Positions 26,553 through 35,871 of a DNA stretch of 64,000 bases are shown in pieces. Below the pieces are notes generated by a model. That model was not told where the DNA came from. It did no database searches and saw only the letters and a list, made by a program, of their open reading frames with translations. Position 1 is the first letter of the stretch. Each line of letters opens with the position of its first letter. The DNA is from Microcoleus sp. FACHB-831 (GTDB lineage: Bacteria; Cyanobacteriota; Cyanobacteriia; Cyanobacteriales; FACHB-T130): assembly GCF_014695585.1 (NCBI RefSeq), contig NZ_JACJON010000034.1, positions 103,854 through 167,853 on the forward strand. Reading direction: 5' to 3'. The translations under genes and the position numbers were made by a program.

Positions 26553-26876
26553 ATTGTTGAGTTTTTTGGGTATAGAGCAATCGCTGGGGAATAGGAATAA
26601 CGCCCCAATTGCTCCTAATCCCCATTCTTAAGTGTTATCAGTATCCCCGTTTTAAGCCTTCGTGTGGAGGCACAAACATAGGTTGCTTGAGTGTTGTTGG
26701 TTGTGAACTCGCCGCCGTCTGTAGAGTTTGAGTTTTTCAACTAACGCGGTAGGAATTTGCAATCAATCAAGCGATCGCGCTGATACTTTTAGCTAGGGCG
26801 TCATATCAGTTTTGATTTAGAGGTAGATGGTAGCTATCTAACCCTTCCTTTACCAGCTTAAAATATCCACTTGCTG
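26553..26876. other. Spacer, no gene seen
   Basis: A 324-base spacer between convergent genes. No terminator with a T tract was found, and no reading frame appears coding. Confidence 0.4.
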
Positions 26877-27269
26877 TCAAGATTTACAAACCAGCTTCCA
26901 AAGCGGATGACTTGGCCCCTGCTGACGAATCCTCTGTACCTGTTGCTCTAAGCGTCGCTGTTCTTCTGCGGGCAGCCCCAACATACTATTCCGAATTTGC
27001 CATACCAAGACAGCAACAGTCATACCAATACATAAAGACAGCCCTAAAGTAGGCAGCGTATTGAAAATCAGGCTATAACGCACCGCTGCCCAAGTAAAAT
27101 ATTCCAGCAACAGACTAATGTGATAGCGTAAGCTCCACAGGCTCAAAGAGCCGACGCTAATCCAAAGTATTCCTACAACAAACCACCGCCCCCAAACCGT
27201 TAGGCCGTATAGTTTTTGCACTTGATCTTTAAACTTAGCATCAAGGTCTGTCGCTGGTGTTTCACTCAT
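26877..27269 (-). CDS. Conserved-looking membrane protein of unknown function
   Basis: A 130-residue protein with two hydrophobic helices (WGRWFVVGILWISVGSLSLW and LPTLGLSLCIGMTVAVLVWQI) between charged ends. The C-terminal tail (LPAEEQRRLEQQVQRIRQQGPSHPLW) is likely cytoplasmic. It follows secF by 73 bases on the same strand and may be part of the pdhB-secD-secF unit. The ATG at 27269 (MSETPATDL) is preferred over 27281. No family was recognised. Confidence 0.6.
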   Translation of the reverse strand: MSETPATDLDAKFKDQVQKLYGLTVWGRWFVVGILWISVGSLSLWSLRYHISLLLEYFTWAAVRYSLIFNTLPTLGLSLCIGMTVAVLVWQIRNSMLGLPAEEQRRLEQQVQRIRQQGPSHPLWKLVCKS

Positions 27270-27342
27270 GGGAAATCTCAAATAGCTTTGAGTTTTGAAT
27301 CATGAATTTTGCCTTAAATCAACAATTCTCCATCCACAAATC

Positions 27343-28308
27343 TTAATTACTCGGAGGGATGGAATCTGTTACAGCAACAGGCTTGCGTTGAACGTTGCGC
27401 TGTCTCCACCATGCGAATAATGTACTGGCGATGAAGATACTAGAATAAGCCCCAGCTGCGAAACCAATAATTAAAGCAAGGGCAAAGTTTTTCAGCGTTT
27501 CTCCACCAAATAGATAGATGGAAAGCAAGGTCAGGAGTACTGTTAATGTTGTATTAATCGACCGCGTTAGCGTTTGATTGACGGCATCATCCACTATTTT
27601 GTTTATAGGCTGATCCGGATCTAGCTGGATTACTTCTCGAATTCGGTCGTAAATGACTACTGTATCGTTAACTGAAAAACCGATAATCGTCAAAAGAGCA
27701 ACGACGAATAAACTATCAACTTCGACGCCTTGCACCAAACCCAATATTGAGAAACTCCCAATGGTGATCAAAACATCGTGAAACAAGGCAACGAAGGCGA
27801 AGAAGGCGTAGTCGAACTGAAACCGAAAGGTAAGGTATAGCAGGATGCCGCCGAAAGAGAGTACGAGTGCCAGCATTCCAGACTGAAACAGCTGACGGCC
27901 CAAGGTTGGCCCTACTGTATCAATTTGAGTTTTTTGAGGATCGAAAGCCCCAATTTTAGCCGACAAGTCTGTTGCCAATTGGGTGCGTTGGTCAACATCT
28001 AATGCTTTTGTCCGAATTGATAGTCCGCGCTGGTCTTTGCCTAGAACTTGGATGCTACTGCTACTACCTAGCCCCTTGGAGTCTAAAACTTCCCTCACAG
28101 CTTTGGTGTCAATTGGCTTGTCGCAGTTGTTCTGCTTAGAACAATCCAGTTCAACCTGTAGGCGAGTACCACCCACAAAATCAAGACCGGGACGCAGTGG
28201 CGAACCAAACTGGCTCCAAGAAATTGCCATTGCTATCAAGCCACTGAGAATGGCGACACTAGAAATAATCCACCACAAGCGCCGCTGTTTAATAACGCTG
28301 AATTTCAT
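27343..28308 (-). CDS. secF: Protein translocase subunit SecF
   Basis: SecF works with SecD and SecYEG to drive protein export using the proton gradient. Of 321 residues, the first helix is followed by the family motif [21 protein letters not shown]. Five further helices come later, with YRFDYAF-like [22 protein letters not shown] and [16 protein letters not shown], the conserved functional segments. secD lies 287 bases upstream. The intervening spacer carries short GGGATTAGGGATT-type repeats and no gene. Confidence 0.93.
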   Translation of the reverse strand: MKFSVIKQRRLWWIISSVAILSGLIAMAISWSQFGSPLRPGLDFVGGTRLQVELDCSKQNNCDKPIDTKAVREVLDSKGLGSSSSIQVLGKDQRGLSIRTKALDVDQRTQLATDLSAKIGAFDPQKTQIDTVGPTLGRQLFQSGMLALVLSFGGILLYLTFRFQFDYAFFAFVALFHDVLITIGSFSILGLVQGVEVDSLFVVALLTIIGFSVNDTVVIYDRIREVIQLDPDQPINKIVDDAVNQTLTRSINTTLTVLLTLLSIYLFGGETLKNFALALIIGFAAGAYSSIFIASTLFAWWRQRNVQRKPVAVTDSIPPSN

Positions 28309-28595
28309 CTTTGCTCAAAACTCAAAACTTGATTTCTATCCCCCTATGATTTTACTGACCTAGGTAGGGCAATTGTAAGCAGGCGATTGGGGATTAGGGA
28401 TTAAGATTGTGAAAAACGGGGTTGGCGATCGCCAATTAGGGGTTGGGAAGAAGAGGTATGAGCTTCTTTTTGAGCTTTGAGGTCAATTCTCTAATTTAGA
28501 ACTCAAAATTGCTCGCCCAGACCTATTCCCCGTCCACCAGTTCTTGTAGAGACGCCGATTCATCGAGTCTCCCAACCTTAAATACCTCTTGCTTA

Positions 28596-29999
28596 TTATC
28601 TTGCTGACGCCGGGATATTTGGAGCAAATAGTTCCGGCTTCTGACGCAATGCTGGAACTCCCAGCACCAGCAACAGCAGCAGGGTACGACTACAGGTGAT
28701 GGCAGTAAACATACTCACTGCAACGCCCAGAGCCAGAGTTACGGCAAAGCCCTTTACTAAACCCGATCCCAGCCAAAACAGCGCGCCACAAGCAATCAAA
28801 GTAGTGACGTTACTGTCCAAAATGCTAGAGAAGGCCCGGTAAAAACCAGACTCGACCGAGCGATATAAAGTCTTACCTGCTTGTAATTCTTCCCGAGTCC
28901 GCTCAAAAATCAGTACGTTGGCATCAACCGCCATACCGATGCTAAGGATGAAACCCGCAATTCCTGGCAGGGTTAAAGTAACGCCCAGTAAAACAAAGCC
29001 AGCGAAACATAGCAGCGAGTAGATGACTAAGGAGACATCGGCAATTAAGCCAGGTAGTCGGTAGTAGACGCCCATGAAGATCAACACCAACGACAGACCA
29101 CCAAGACCAGCGTAAATACTGCTCTGGATGCTGTCTCGCCCCAGTGTAGCTCCTATCGTGCGGTTTTCCACAACTTCTACGGGGAAGGGTAGGGCACCAC
29201 CACGCAGTTGAACAGCCAGATCGTTAGCAGTTTGTGCAGTGAAGTTGCCTGTAATTACGGCATTACCGCCGACAATGCCACTTTCAGCAAATTCAGGTCC
29301 AACGGTGGGGGCGCTGATGAGTGCTTGGTCCAGAAAAATACCAATGCTGCGACCAGTCCCCGCCAAATCTTTGGTGAGCTGGGCAAATTTTTTGCCTCCC
29401 TCCTCATCAAAGCGGATGCCCACATTCCAGCTGTTGCTGGTTTGAAGGGGTTCGGCGCTAGCATCTTTGAGGTTTGTGCCAGTTAAGCCAGCGCGTTCAA
29501 AAAGTTCGGCGATCGCTTTGTTACTCCGCTCTAGAGCCGCCCGAGTAGCCGCAAGTTCTTCCGTGTTGCCCAGCTTGAGCAACTGCTCCTGCTTCAGTAA
29601 AATTTCTTGTCGCACCTGTTGTTCAATCGGCAGTCGAGCTTCTGTACCGGGCTTCTGTTTGAGAAAATCCAATTGTGCCGTCCCGCCCAGTACCCGTTCT
29701 GCCTGTTGCGGGTCATTAACACCGGGTAACTGCACTACAAGCTGATCGTTGCCAACAGTTTGCACAAGCGCTTCCGACACGCCCAAGCCGTTAATTCGAT
29801 TTTCTATTACCTTCTGAACATCTTCTAAATCTTGCTGGGTGATTTCCTTAACTTGCTCTGTGGGTTTTACCTGAAGCGTCAGTTGCGACCCGCCTTGCAG
29901 GTCTAATCCCAGTCTTATGGGAATTTTGGCGATCGTTGTAATTGAGGCGACCACCAGAATTAAGATTAGAGCTAATAATGCACGTTGCTGTCTTCCCAT
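28596..29999 (-). CDS. secD: Protein translocase subunit SecD
   Basis: SecD is the larger partner of SecF, with a big periplasmic domain that helps pull substrates through. The 467 residues show an N-terminal helix, then [15 protein letters not shown], a periplasmic head with [17 protein letters not shown] and [16 protein letters not shown], and a membrane domain with five helices. Family motifs are [31 protein letters not shown] and [16 protein letters not shown]. It follows pdhB by about 120 bases on the same strand; that order is often seen in cyanobacteria. Confidence 0.93.
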   Translation of the reverse strand: MGRQQRALLALILILVVASITTIAKIPIRLGLDLQGGSQLTLQVKPTEQVKEITQQDLEDVQKVIENRINGLGVSEALVQTVGNDQLVVQLPGVNDPQQAERVLGGTAQLDFLKQKPGTEARLPIEQQVRQEILLKQEQLLKLGNTEELAATRAALERSNKAIAELFERAGLTGTNLKDASAEPLQTSNSWNVGIRFDEEGGKKFAQLTKDLAGTGRSIGIFLDQALISAPTVGPEFAESGIVGGNAVITGNFTAQTANDLAVQLRGGALPFPVEVVENRTIGATLGRDSIQSSIYAGLGGLSLVLIFMGVYYRLPGLIADVSLVIYSLLCFAGFVLLGVTLTLPGIAGFILSIGMAVDANVLIFERTREELQAGKTLYRSVESGFYRAFSSILDSNVTTLIACGALFWLGSGLVKGFAVTLALGVAVSMFTAITCSRTLLLLLVLGVPALRQKPELFAPNIPASAR

Positions 30000-30121
30000 T
30001 TTGTATTTTAGATTTTGGATAACTCAATTTTAGATTTTTGATTTGAGATTCAAGGGTAACAAGTTAATCCCACATTCTTTTGTTTTAACTTGTCACCCCT
30101 AATCTAAAATCTAAAATCCGT

Positions 30122-31105
30122 TTATACTCGCAACGCCACCATTTTCTCGACTGCTTCTACAATTTGCTCTGGTTGCACAATTGTCAATCTTTCCAGAGCG
30201 CCATTGTAAGGCGTGGGGATATCTTGCGAAGAGAGTCTCAGCACGGGGGCATCTAGTTCATCAAACAAGCGGTCATTAATAGATGCAATTAATTCTGCGC
30301 CAATTCCGCCCGTTTTCATGCATTCTTCTACAATTATCACCTTATGGGTTTTCTTTACGGAAGCGGTGATTGTTTCCATATCGAGAGGCTTGAGGGAAAT
30401 TAGGTCAATTACCTCTGGGTCATAACCTTCTTTAACCAGCTTGGGCACTGCTTGCATGACGTGGTGACGCATCCGCGAGTAAGTCAAAATGGTGACATCT
30501 TTGCCTTCTCGTACCATTTCAGCTTTATCTAGGGGTACTAGATATTCTTCGTCTGGCAAGTTTTCCTTCAAGTTATAGAGGAGGACGTGTTCAAAGAATA
30601 GAACTGGGTTATCGTTGCGGATGGCAGACTTGAGCAGACCTTTGGCATTGTAAGGTGTCGAGCAGGAAACAATCTTAATACCCGGAACTGCTTGGAAGTA
30701 AGCTTCTAGTCGCTGGGAGTGTTCCGCACCAAGCTGACGACCGACACCACCCGGCCCCCTAATTACCATTGGCATTTTGAAGTTACCGCCGGAGGTATAG
30801 CGCAGCATCCCGGCGTTGTTGGAGATTTGGTTGAAGGCGAGGAGCAAAAAGCCCATATTCATGCCTTCGATTATCGGGCGCAAACCTGTCATTGCGGCAC
30901 CGACTGCCATCCCAGCAAAGCTGTTTTCGGCAATAGGGGTGTCTAGAACCCTCAGATCGCCATATTTTTTGTAGAGGTCTCTGGTGACTTTGTAGGAGCC
31001 GCCATAGTGACCTACGTCTTCACCAAGAACGAATACAGCGGGATCGCGAGCCATTTCTTCATCAATGGCTTCTCGGAGGGCGTTGAAGAATAAGGTTTCT
31101 GCCAT
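30122..31105 (-). CDS. pdhB: Pyruvate dehydrogenase E1 component, beta subunit
   Basis: The beta subunit of the thiamine-diphosphate E1 enzyme that decarboxylates pyruvate for acetyl-CoA synthesis. Family features include [44 protein letters not shown] and the C-terminal transketolase domain with [15 protein letters not shown]. It has 327 residues from the ATG at 31105 ([18 protein letters not shown]), the family start; a TTG at 31135 only extends the frame. The partner pdhA is not in the window. Confidence 0.92.
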   Translation of the reverse strand: MAETLFFNALREAIDEEMARDPAVFVLGEDVGHYGGSYKVTRDLYKKYGDLRVLDTPIAENSFAGMAVGAAMTGLRPIIEGMNMGFLLLAFNQISNNAGMLRYTSGGNFKMPMVIRGPGGVGRQLGAEHSQRLEAYFQAVPGIKIVSCSTPYNAKGLLKSAIRNDNPVLFFEHVLLYNLKENLPDEEYLVPLDKAEMVREGKDVTILTYSRMRHHVMQAVPKLVKEGYDPEVIDLISLKPLDMETITASVKKTHKVIIVEECMKTGGIGAELIASINDRLFDELDAPVLRLSSQDIPTPYNGALERLTIVQPEQIVEAVEKMVALRV

Positions 31106-31314
31106 CGTTCGCTTGAGGAGAGTTGAGTTGGTCAAATCATCATATTAGCGGTTTGGGGCTGTTGAATGTACAAGCGATCGCATAGTCGTTCGATTAGTGT
31201 TGCGATCGCCCTCCCCGTCTCGCCGCACGATGGAGTTTTTTTATCCCACCTCAACTACTTTCAACCACAAGTGACCGAACTGCTACGCGATTACTGCTCG
31301 ATTCGAGCTTCATC

Positions 31315-31349
31315 AAAAAAACCCGTTCTCTTTAAGAAAACGGGTTTTT
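31315..31349 (-). terminator. Terminator after the DUF4870 gene
   Basis: AAAACCCGTT (31317-31326) pairs with AACGGGTTTT (31339-31348). Read on the minus strand it ends in a run of Ts, 70 bases past the DUF4870 stop. A/T ends on both sides allow it to work in both directions. Confidence 0.8.
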
Positions 31350-31421
31350 ATATGATTGCCTTGTTTGTGCCTAGCTAGTGAAGCGACGCCAAAACATTTA
31401 ACTGTTGCCAACGGCGGGACA

Positions 31422-31757
31422 CTAAAAAAGGCGAAAAATAAATGGGTAGCGGTAGCTCTGGTCAGGATTGGTCAGAGACTGAATAATTGCCAGAATTGGC
31501 AGTACCCAACTTAAAAACAGCAACAACGCCAGCAGCGGTATACCAATTAAGACCCAAGCCAGGACTCCAAATATTGCCCCATAAAGCCACACATTGAAGT
31601 GGAAGTTGATGGCTTCTTTGGCACTCTCTTTTACAACTGGATCTTCAGCTACGAACAAGATCGCAATGGGTATCCCAATAGACACAAGCGCAGCGCTAAA
31701 AAATATCGAGCCATGACACAGTGCCGATAACAGCTTCCGCTTGTCCGTGTCGTACAT
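31422..31757 (-). CDS. DUF4870 family membrane protein
   Basis: A 111-residue membrane protein of the DUF4870 family, function unknown. Features are the N-terminal RKLLSALCHGSIFFS helix, then KESAKEAINFHFNVWLYGAI and two to three further hydrophobic helices, ending SYRYPFIFRLF. GAGGGGG lies just before the ATG at 31757 on the minus strand and decides that start; the frame itself is open up to 31799. It has its own terminator at 31315-31349. Confidence 0.8.
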   Translation of the reverse strand: MYDTDKRKLLSALCHGSIFFSAALVSIGIPIAILFVAEDPVVKESAKEAINFHFNVWLYGAIFGVLAWVLIGIPLLALLLFLSWVLPILAIIQSLTNPDQSYRYPFIFRLF

Positions 31758-31799
31758 CTCAACCCCCTCATATCTTTCCTGTTGTTTCGACTCTAACAC

Positions 31800-32368
31800 G
31801 CGATCGCCCTGGATGCGGTCACTCTTAAGAGCGGCTTCCCGTACCCAAAATTAAGGGTTAGCACTCTGCATCCGCACAGCCAGAAAGCTTACTTTTTCTT
31901 CCAGGTCGCTACCTTCGAGGAGTCTATATTATTAACTCCGCCGCCGCCCCGCCGCTAAAATACATTGCAATTGTTCGCCGTGTTTTTCTACCCCTCTTGG
32001 ATAGCTGATTGACAATCCTAAACATGATGGCAGCCGCACGGGTTTAACCGCATCAATAGCAACGTGGCCCCGTTACTCTTTTAGGCGATGAAGCACAATA
32101 GCGATTATGTTATCAATAGTTTTGCAGATATCGATATCATTGACACCTGCTTCATACAGCCGCGAAAAGTTGCCCAAGATTAAACTTATACAAAAGTGTT
32201 TGACTAGCGTGGCTAAGCAGATAGAACATCTGGGCGATCGCCATCCCAAACCCATTTGCTGCGGAGATTTCAGGCTGTTGTGGCGGTAAATATGTCATAG
32301 TGTATCTCTGCCAATATAAATGTTAACGCCTAAATTTTTTTGCGTAAAAGCCCCACATAGGTATCCAC
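31800..32368. other. Spacer, no gene seen
   Basis: About 570 bases between the divergent DUF4870 and prfC genes. Short frames on both strands around 32073-32289 overlap each other and lack family features. It must hold the prfC promoter; the last 40 bases are AT-rich. Confidence 0.4.
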
Positions 32369-34018
32369 ATGATTACAGATTCACAAGTCCAAGACCCTAC
32401 AATTGAAATTGAATTAGAAGCTGCTGTTGAGCGCAGGCGCAACTTTGCTATTATTTCTCACCCCGACGCAGGTAAAACGACGCTGACTGAGAAATTGTTG
32501 CTGTACGGAGGCGCTATTCACGAAGCTGGTGCGGTGAAAGCACGCAGGTCGCAGCGCAAGGCGACTTCTGACTGGATGGAGATGGAGCAACAGCGGGGAA
32601 TTTCCATTACCTCGACAGTCTTGCAGTTTGAATATCACAACTGTCAGATTAACTTGCTCGATACTCCCGGACACCAAGATTTTAGTGAAGATACTTATCG
32701 CACTCTAGCGGCTGCGGATAATGCGGTGATGCTAATTGATGCGGCTAAGGGTTTGGAACCGCAAACGCGCAAGTTGTTTGAGGTTTGTCGGATGCGATCG
32801 CTGCCTATCTTTACTTTTGTTAATAAACTCGACCGACCCGGACGCGAGCCTCTTGAACTGCTAGACGAGGTTGAGCAGGAACTAGGCTTGCAGACTTATG
32901 CAGTAAACTGGCCGATAGGGATGGGCGATCGCTTTAAAGGTGTTTACGACCGCCGACAGCAGAAAATTCACCTCTTCGAGCGCAGCGAACATGGTAAACG
33001 CGAAGCCCTCGATACTGTTATCGATTTAGGCGATCCCAAGCTTGAACAGTTGTTGGATCGAGACCTATTCAATCAACTCAAAGAAGATGTAGAACTACTA
33101 GAAGGCGTTGGCTCAGAACTAGATCTGGAACTGGTTCACCAAGGCAAAATGACACCTGTATTCTTTGGTAGCGCCATGACCAACTTTGGTGTCGAATTAT
33201 TCCTAAATGCCTTTCTCGACTACGCCCTCAAACCAGGTATCCACAATTCCACATTAGGGGAAATTCCCCCAACTTACCCAGAATTCAGCGGTTTTGTTTT
33301 CAAACTGCAAGCAAACATGGACCCCAAGCACCGCGATAGGGTAGCATTCGTCCGCGTCTGTACTGGCAAGTTTGAAAAGGATATGATTGTAAACCATGCT
33401 CGTAGTGGCAAAACCGTGCGTTTGTCGCGCCCTCAAAAACTATTTGCCCAAGATCGCGAATCAATTGAAGATGCATATCCAGGTGATGTTATTGGTTTGA
33501 ACAATCCTGGCGTGTTTGCGATTGGCGATACTATTTATACGGGTAAGAAACTGGAGTATGAAGGCATTCCCTGCTTTTCGCCGGAAATATTTGCCTATCT
33601 GAGAAACCCCAACCCTTCCAAGTTCAAACAATTTCAAAAGGGTGTCTCTGAGTTGCGAGAAGAAGGTGCGGTGCAAATTATGTACTCAGCCGATGATGCT
33701 AAGCGCGACCCAATTTTGGCAGCAGTAGGAAATTTGCAATTTGAGGTGGTGCAGTTCCGCTTGCAAAATGAGTACAACGTCGAAACTCAGTTGGAATTGC
33801 TGCCTTATAGCGTTGCTCGTTGGGTTGCTGGTGGCTGGGAAGCATTGCACAGAGTTGGGCGTTTGTTCAACAGTATAACGGTGAAGGATAGCTGGGGACG
33901 ACCAGTGTTGCTGTTTAAAAATGAATGGAACGTGCAACAAGTAGAAACGGATCACCCAGAGTTGAAGTTGAATATTTCAGCCCCCGTAGTTGCTGGACAA
34001 GAACCAGTAAGTTTATAA
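32369..34018 (+). CDS. prfC: Peptide chain release factor 3
   Basis: RF3 is a ribosome-bound GTPase that recycles RF1 and RF2 after termination. The G domain has [18 protein letters not shown] (G1), [15 protein letters not shown] (G2 region), [16 protein letters not shown] (G3) and [11 protein letters not shown] (G4). The RF3-type second and third domains follow, with [19 protein letters not shown] and [17 protein letters not shown]. Its 549 residues are normal. It is a single-gene unit closed by a terminator at 34037-34069. Confidence 0.95.
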   Translation: MITDSQVQDPTIEIELEAAVERRRNFAIISHPDAGKTTLTEKLLLYGGAIHEAGAVKARRSQRKATSDWMEMEQQRGISITSTVLQFEYHNCQINLLDTPGHQDFSEDTYRTLAAADNAVMLIDAAKGLEPQTRKLFEVCRMRSLPIFTFVNKLDRPGREPLELLDEVEQELGLQTYAVNWPIGMGDRFKGVYDRRQQKIHLFERSEHGKREALDTVIDLGDPKLEQLLDRDLFNQLKEDVELLEGVGSELDLELVHQGKMTPVFFGSAMTNFGVELFLNAFLDYALKPGIHNSTLGEIPPTYPEFSGFVFKLQANMDPKHRDRVAFVRVCTGKFEKDMIVNHARSGKTVRLSRPQKLFAQDRESIEDAYPGDVIGLNNPGVFAIGDTIYTGKKLEYEGIPCFSPEIFAYLRNPNPSKFKQFQKGVSELREEGAVQIMYSADDAKRDPILAAVGNLQFEVVQFRLQNEYNVETQLELLPYSVARWVAGGWEALHRVGRLFNSITVKDSWGRPVLLFKNEWNVQQVETDHPELKLNISAPVVAGQEPVSL

Positions 34019-34036
34019 ACCTTTAGGGAAATTATT

Positions 34037-34069
34037 AAAAACCCGCTTTCTATAATCAAGCGGGTTTTT
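34037..34069 (+). terminator. Terminator after prfC
   Basis: AAAAACCCGCTT (34037-34048) pairs with AAGCGGGTTTTT (34058-34069) around a nine-base loop. It lies 20 bases past the prfC stop. Confidence 0.88.
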
Positions 34070-34240
34070 AAAGAACCCCACTCAAAAAATGCCTGAAGGT
34101 AAGAAACTGGGAGTTTTTAAACCTAATAAATCATTGTTTTCCTACCAAAAGCTTTATGGCGATCGCCATAGCATTTTGCAGGCTGCATAAAACAAATGAA
34201 GCCTCAACAAAATTTCAAAAATGTAAAAAGAATTAATGTT

Positions 34241-35728
34241 TTAAAGTGTGAAATAAAATGTTGCGCCTTGCTCGACATTAGCTTTAGCCCAGATGCGCCC
34301 GCCGTGACGGTGAATGATGCGTTGCACGGTTGCTAGCCCTACGCCAGTACCTTCAAATTCAGTATTCTTGTGCAGGCGTTGGAAAGTTCCAAATAGTTTA
34401 TCGGCATATGCCATATCAAATCCAGCACCGTCATCGCGCACGAAATAAATAGGGGGATTGGGCATTAGGGATTGGGTGTTGGCGATCGCGGATGGGTTTC
34501 CCTGTCCCCAGCTAAAATTAACGGTGCCAAATTCTATTCGGGCGGTTGGATGTTTGGCTGTATATTTCCAGGCATTACCGAGAAGGTTTTCTAGAGCGAT
34601 CGCTACCAGTCTGCGATCTGCATTAGCAACGATACCTGGGGCTATAACAAATTCCACTTGGCGTGAGGGTTGTGTTTTTTGCAAATCTAGAGCGATCGCG
34701 CCCACAATTGCACTCATATCCACTTCCTGTCGCCTCATCTCGCCCCGCGTCACCCGCGCCAACGACAGCAGATCCTCAATCAGGTTTGACATCTGCTGAG
34801 TAGAAACACGCATGCGCTTTAGATATTCTTTACCCTGCGTATTCAAGTGTTGATCGCAGTCTTCCAGCAGCATCACAGCGAACCCTTCTATGCGACGCAA
34901 GGGTGCGCGTAGATCGTGGGAAACTGAATAGCTGAAACTTTCTAGCTCCTGATTAACAACTTCTAATTCCGCCGTCTGTCGCTGCAAATCTGCATTTAAC
35001 TGCATAATTTGGGCTTGCGTCCGCTTGCGCTCGTTTATTTGCGCTATCTTTATCGCCCAGTTCAGTTGTTCTTGCCTTACCATCTCCCGGTAGTCTCGGA
35101 AAAAATCAGCCAACCCAGGCGCTTGTTCTATTAATGCGTCTAGATTATTAATAACCCGCTTGTCTGCTTGATAAGAATAGGCAACTTCAGGATGTGCTTC
35201 CATCCACACATGACATGTCTTAACGTAACAGCCAAATGAGACTATGTGCTGGTAATTGGTAGAACCCAGAAGCAGGCGCAGCTCGTTTCGGTAGTATTCT
35301 GCGTCATTTCCGGCGATAAAGGTAAATATTGAACAATTAAGAATACTCTCTTCAACTTCCGCACTCCAGTCTTCCATAGCGGTTAATTTATCAGAATGTG
35401 CATTTAGCACTCTGAGGTGTTCGTCGATCTCCGTTTCCGTTGGCGGAGGTGTTTCAAGCAGTTCTAACACGTCCAGTGCCTTCACCCCAAGGCTAAGCAA
35501 CGAACAACTGTGGCAAACCATGCAGTACGGAACAGCACAGTATCGCGAGAGGTATGCAGAAAATTTTTCTTTGAACAGGGACGACAGAGGATTACCGACA
35601 TACGCAGCAAGTGTTTGTTGCCACAGATTTTCCAAAACCTGGGGGTTATCTTGGGCTGGAGTAAAAAATGTCGGGAAAAACCCAAATTTATCCTCAATTT
35701 CCGCTTTGATTTGCTCGCTTGTTCGCAT
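34241..35728 (-). CDS. Histidine kinase with AhpD/carboxymuconolactone-decarboxylase-like sensor domain
   Basis: A 495-residue soluble kinase. Residues 1-100 resemble the AhpD-like/CMD fold, seen in FGFFPTFFTPAQDNPQVLENLW and the cysteine-rich motif SRYCAVPYCMVCHSC. That motif recalls the redox-active Cys-X-X-Cys and nearby His of AhpD. A helical linker follows, then the coiled coil ELEVVNQELESFSYSVSHDLRAPLRR with the phospho-acceptor His. The HATPase domain has LLGNAWKYT, RDDGAGFD and GTGVGLATV. A low-complexity insert (about residues 400-424) sits before the DDGAGFD box. It follows the second kinase by 143 bases on the same strand. Redox sensing is plausible but unproven. Confidence 0.82.
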   Translation of the reverse strand: MRTSEQIKAEIEDKFGFFPTFFTPAQDNPQVLENLWQQTLAAYVGNPLSSLFKEKFSAYLSRYCAVPYCMVCHSCSLLSLGVKALDVLELLETPPPTETEIDEHLRVLNAHSDKLTAMEDWSAEVEESILNCSIFTFIAGNDAEYYRNELRLLLGSTNYQHIVSFGCYVKTCHVWMEAHPEVAYSYQADKRVINNLDALIEQAPGLADFFRDYREMVRQEQLNWAIKIAQINERKRTQAQIMQLNADLQRQTAELEVVNQELESFSYSVSHDLRAPLRRIEGFAVMLLEDCDQHLNTQGKEYLKRMRVSTQQMSNLIEDLLSLARVTRGEMRRQEVDMSAIVGAIALDLQKTQPSRQVEFVIAPGIVANADRRLVAIALENLLGNAWKYTAKHPTARIEFGTVNFSWGQGNPSAIANTQSLMPNPPIYFVRDDGAGFDMAYADKLFGTFQRLHKNTEFEGTGVGLATVQRIIHRHGGRIWAKANVEQGATFYFTL

Positions 35729-35871
35729 AAATTACATCTGCATTCAAAAATTTAAATTTTTATACCCCTTTCTAATTGGTTTAGTACCAAGAGGGTTGTG
35801 TCTGATATGTTGTAACTTGGCTAAAGTTCAATCAAGCAATTAATTACTATCAAAAACTAAAAAAGCCCTAA

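Noticed and set aside
32073..32289. Overlapping 60-residue frames on both strands upstream of prfC
   Set aside because: Both strands are equally open, and neither has family features or initiation signals.
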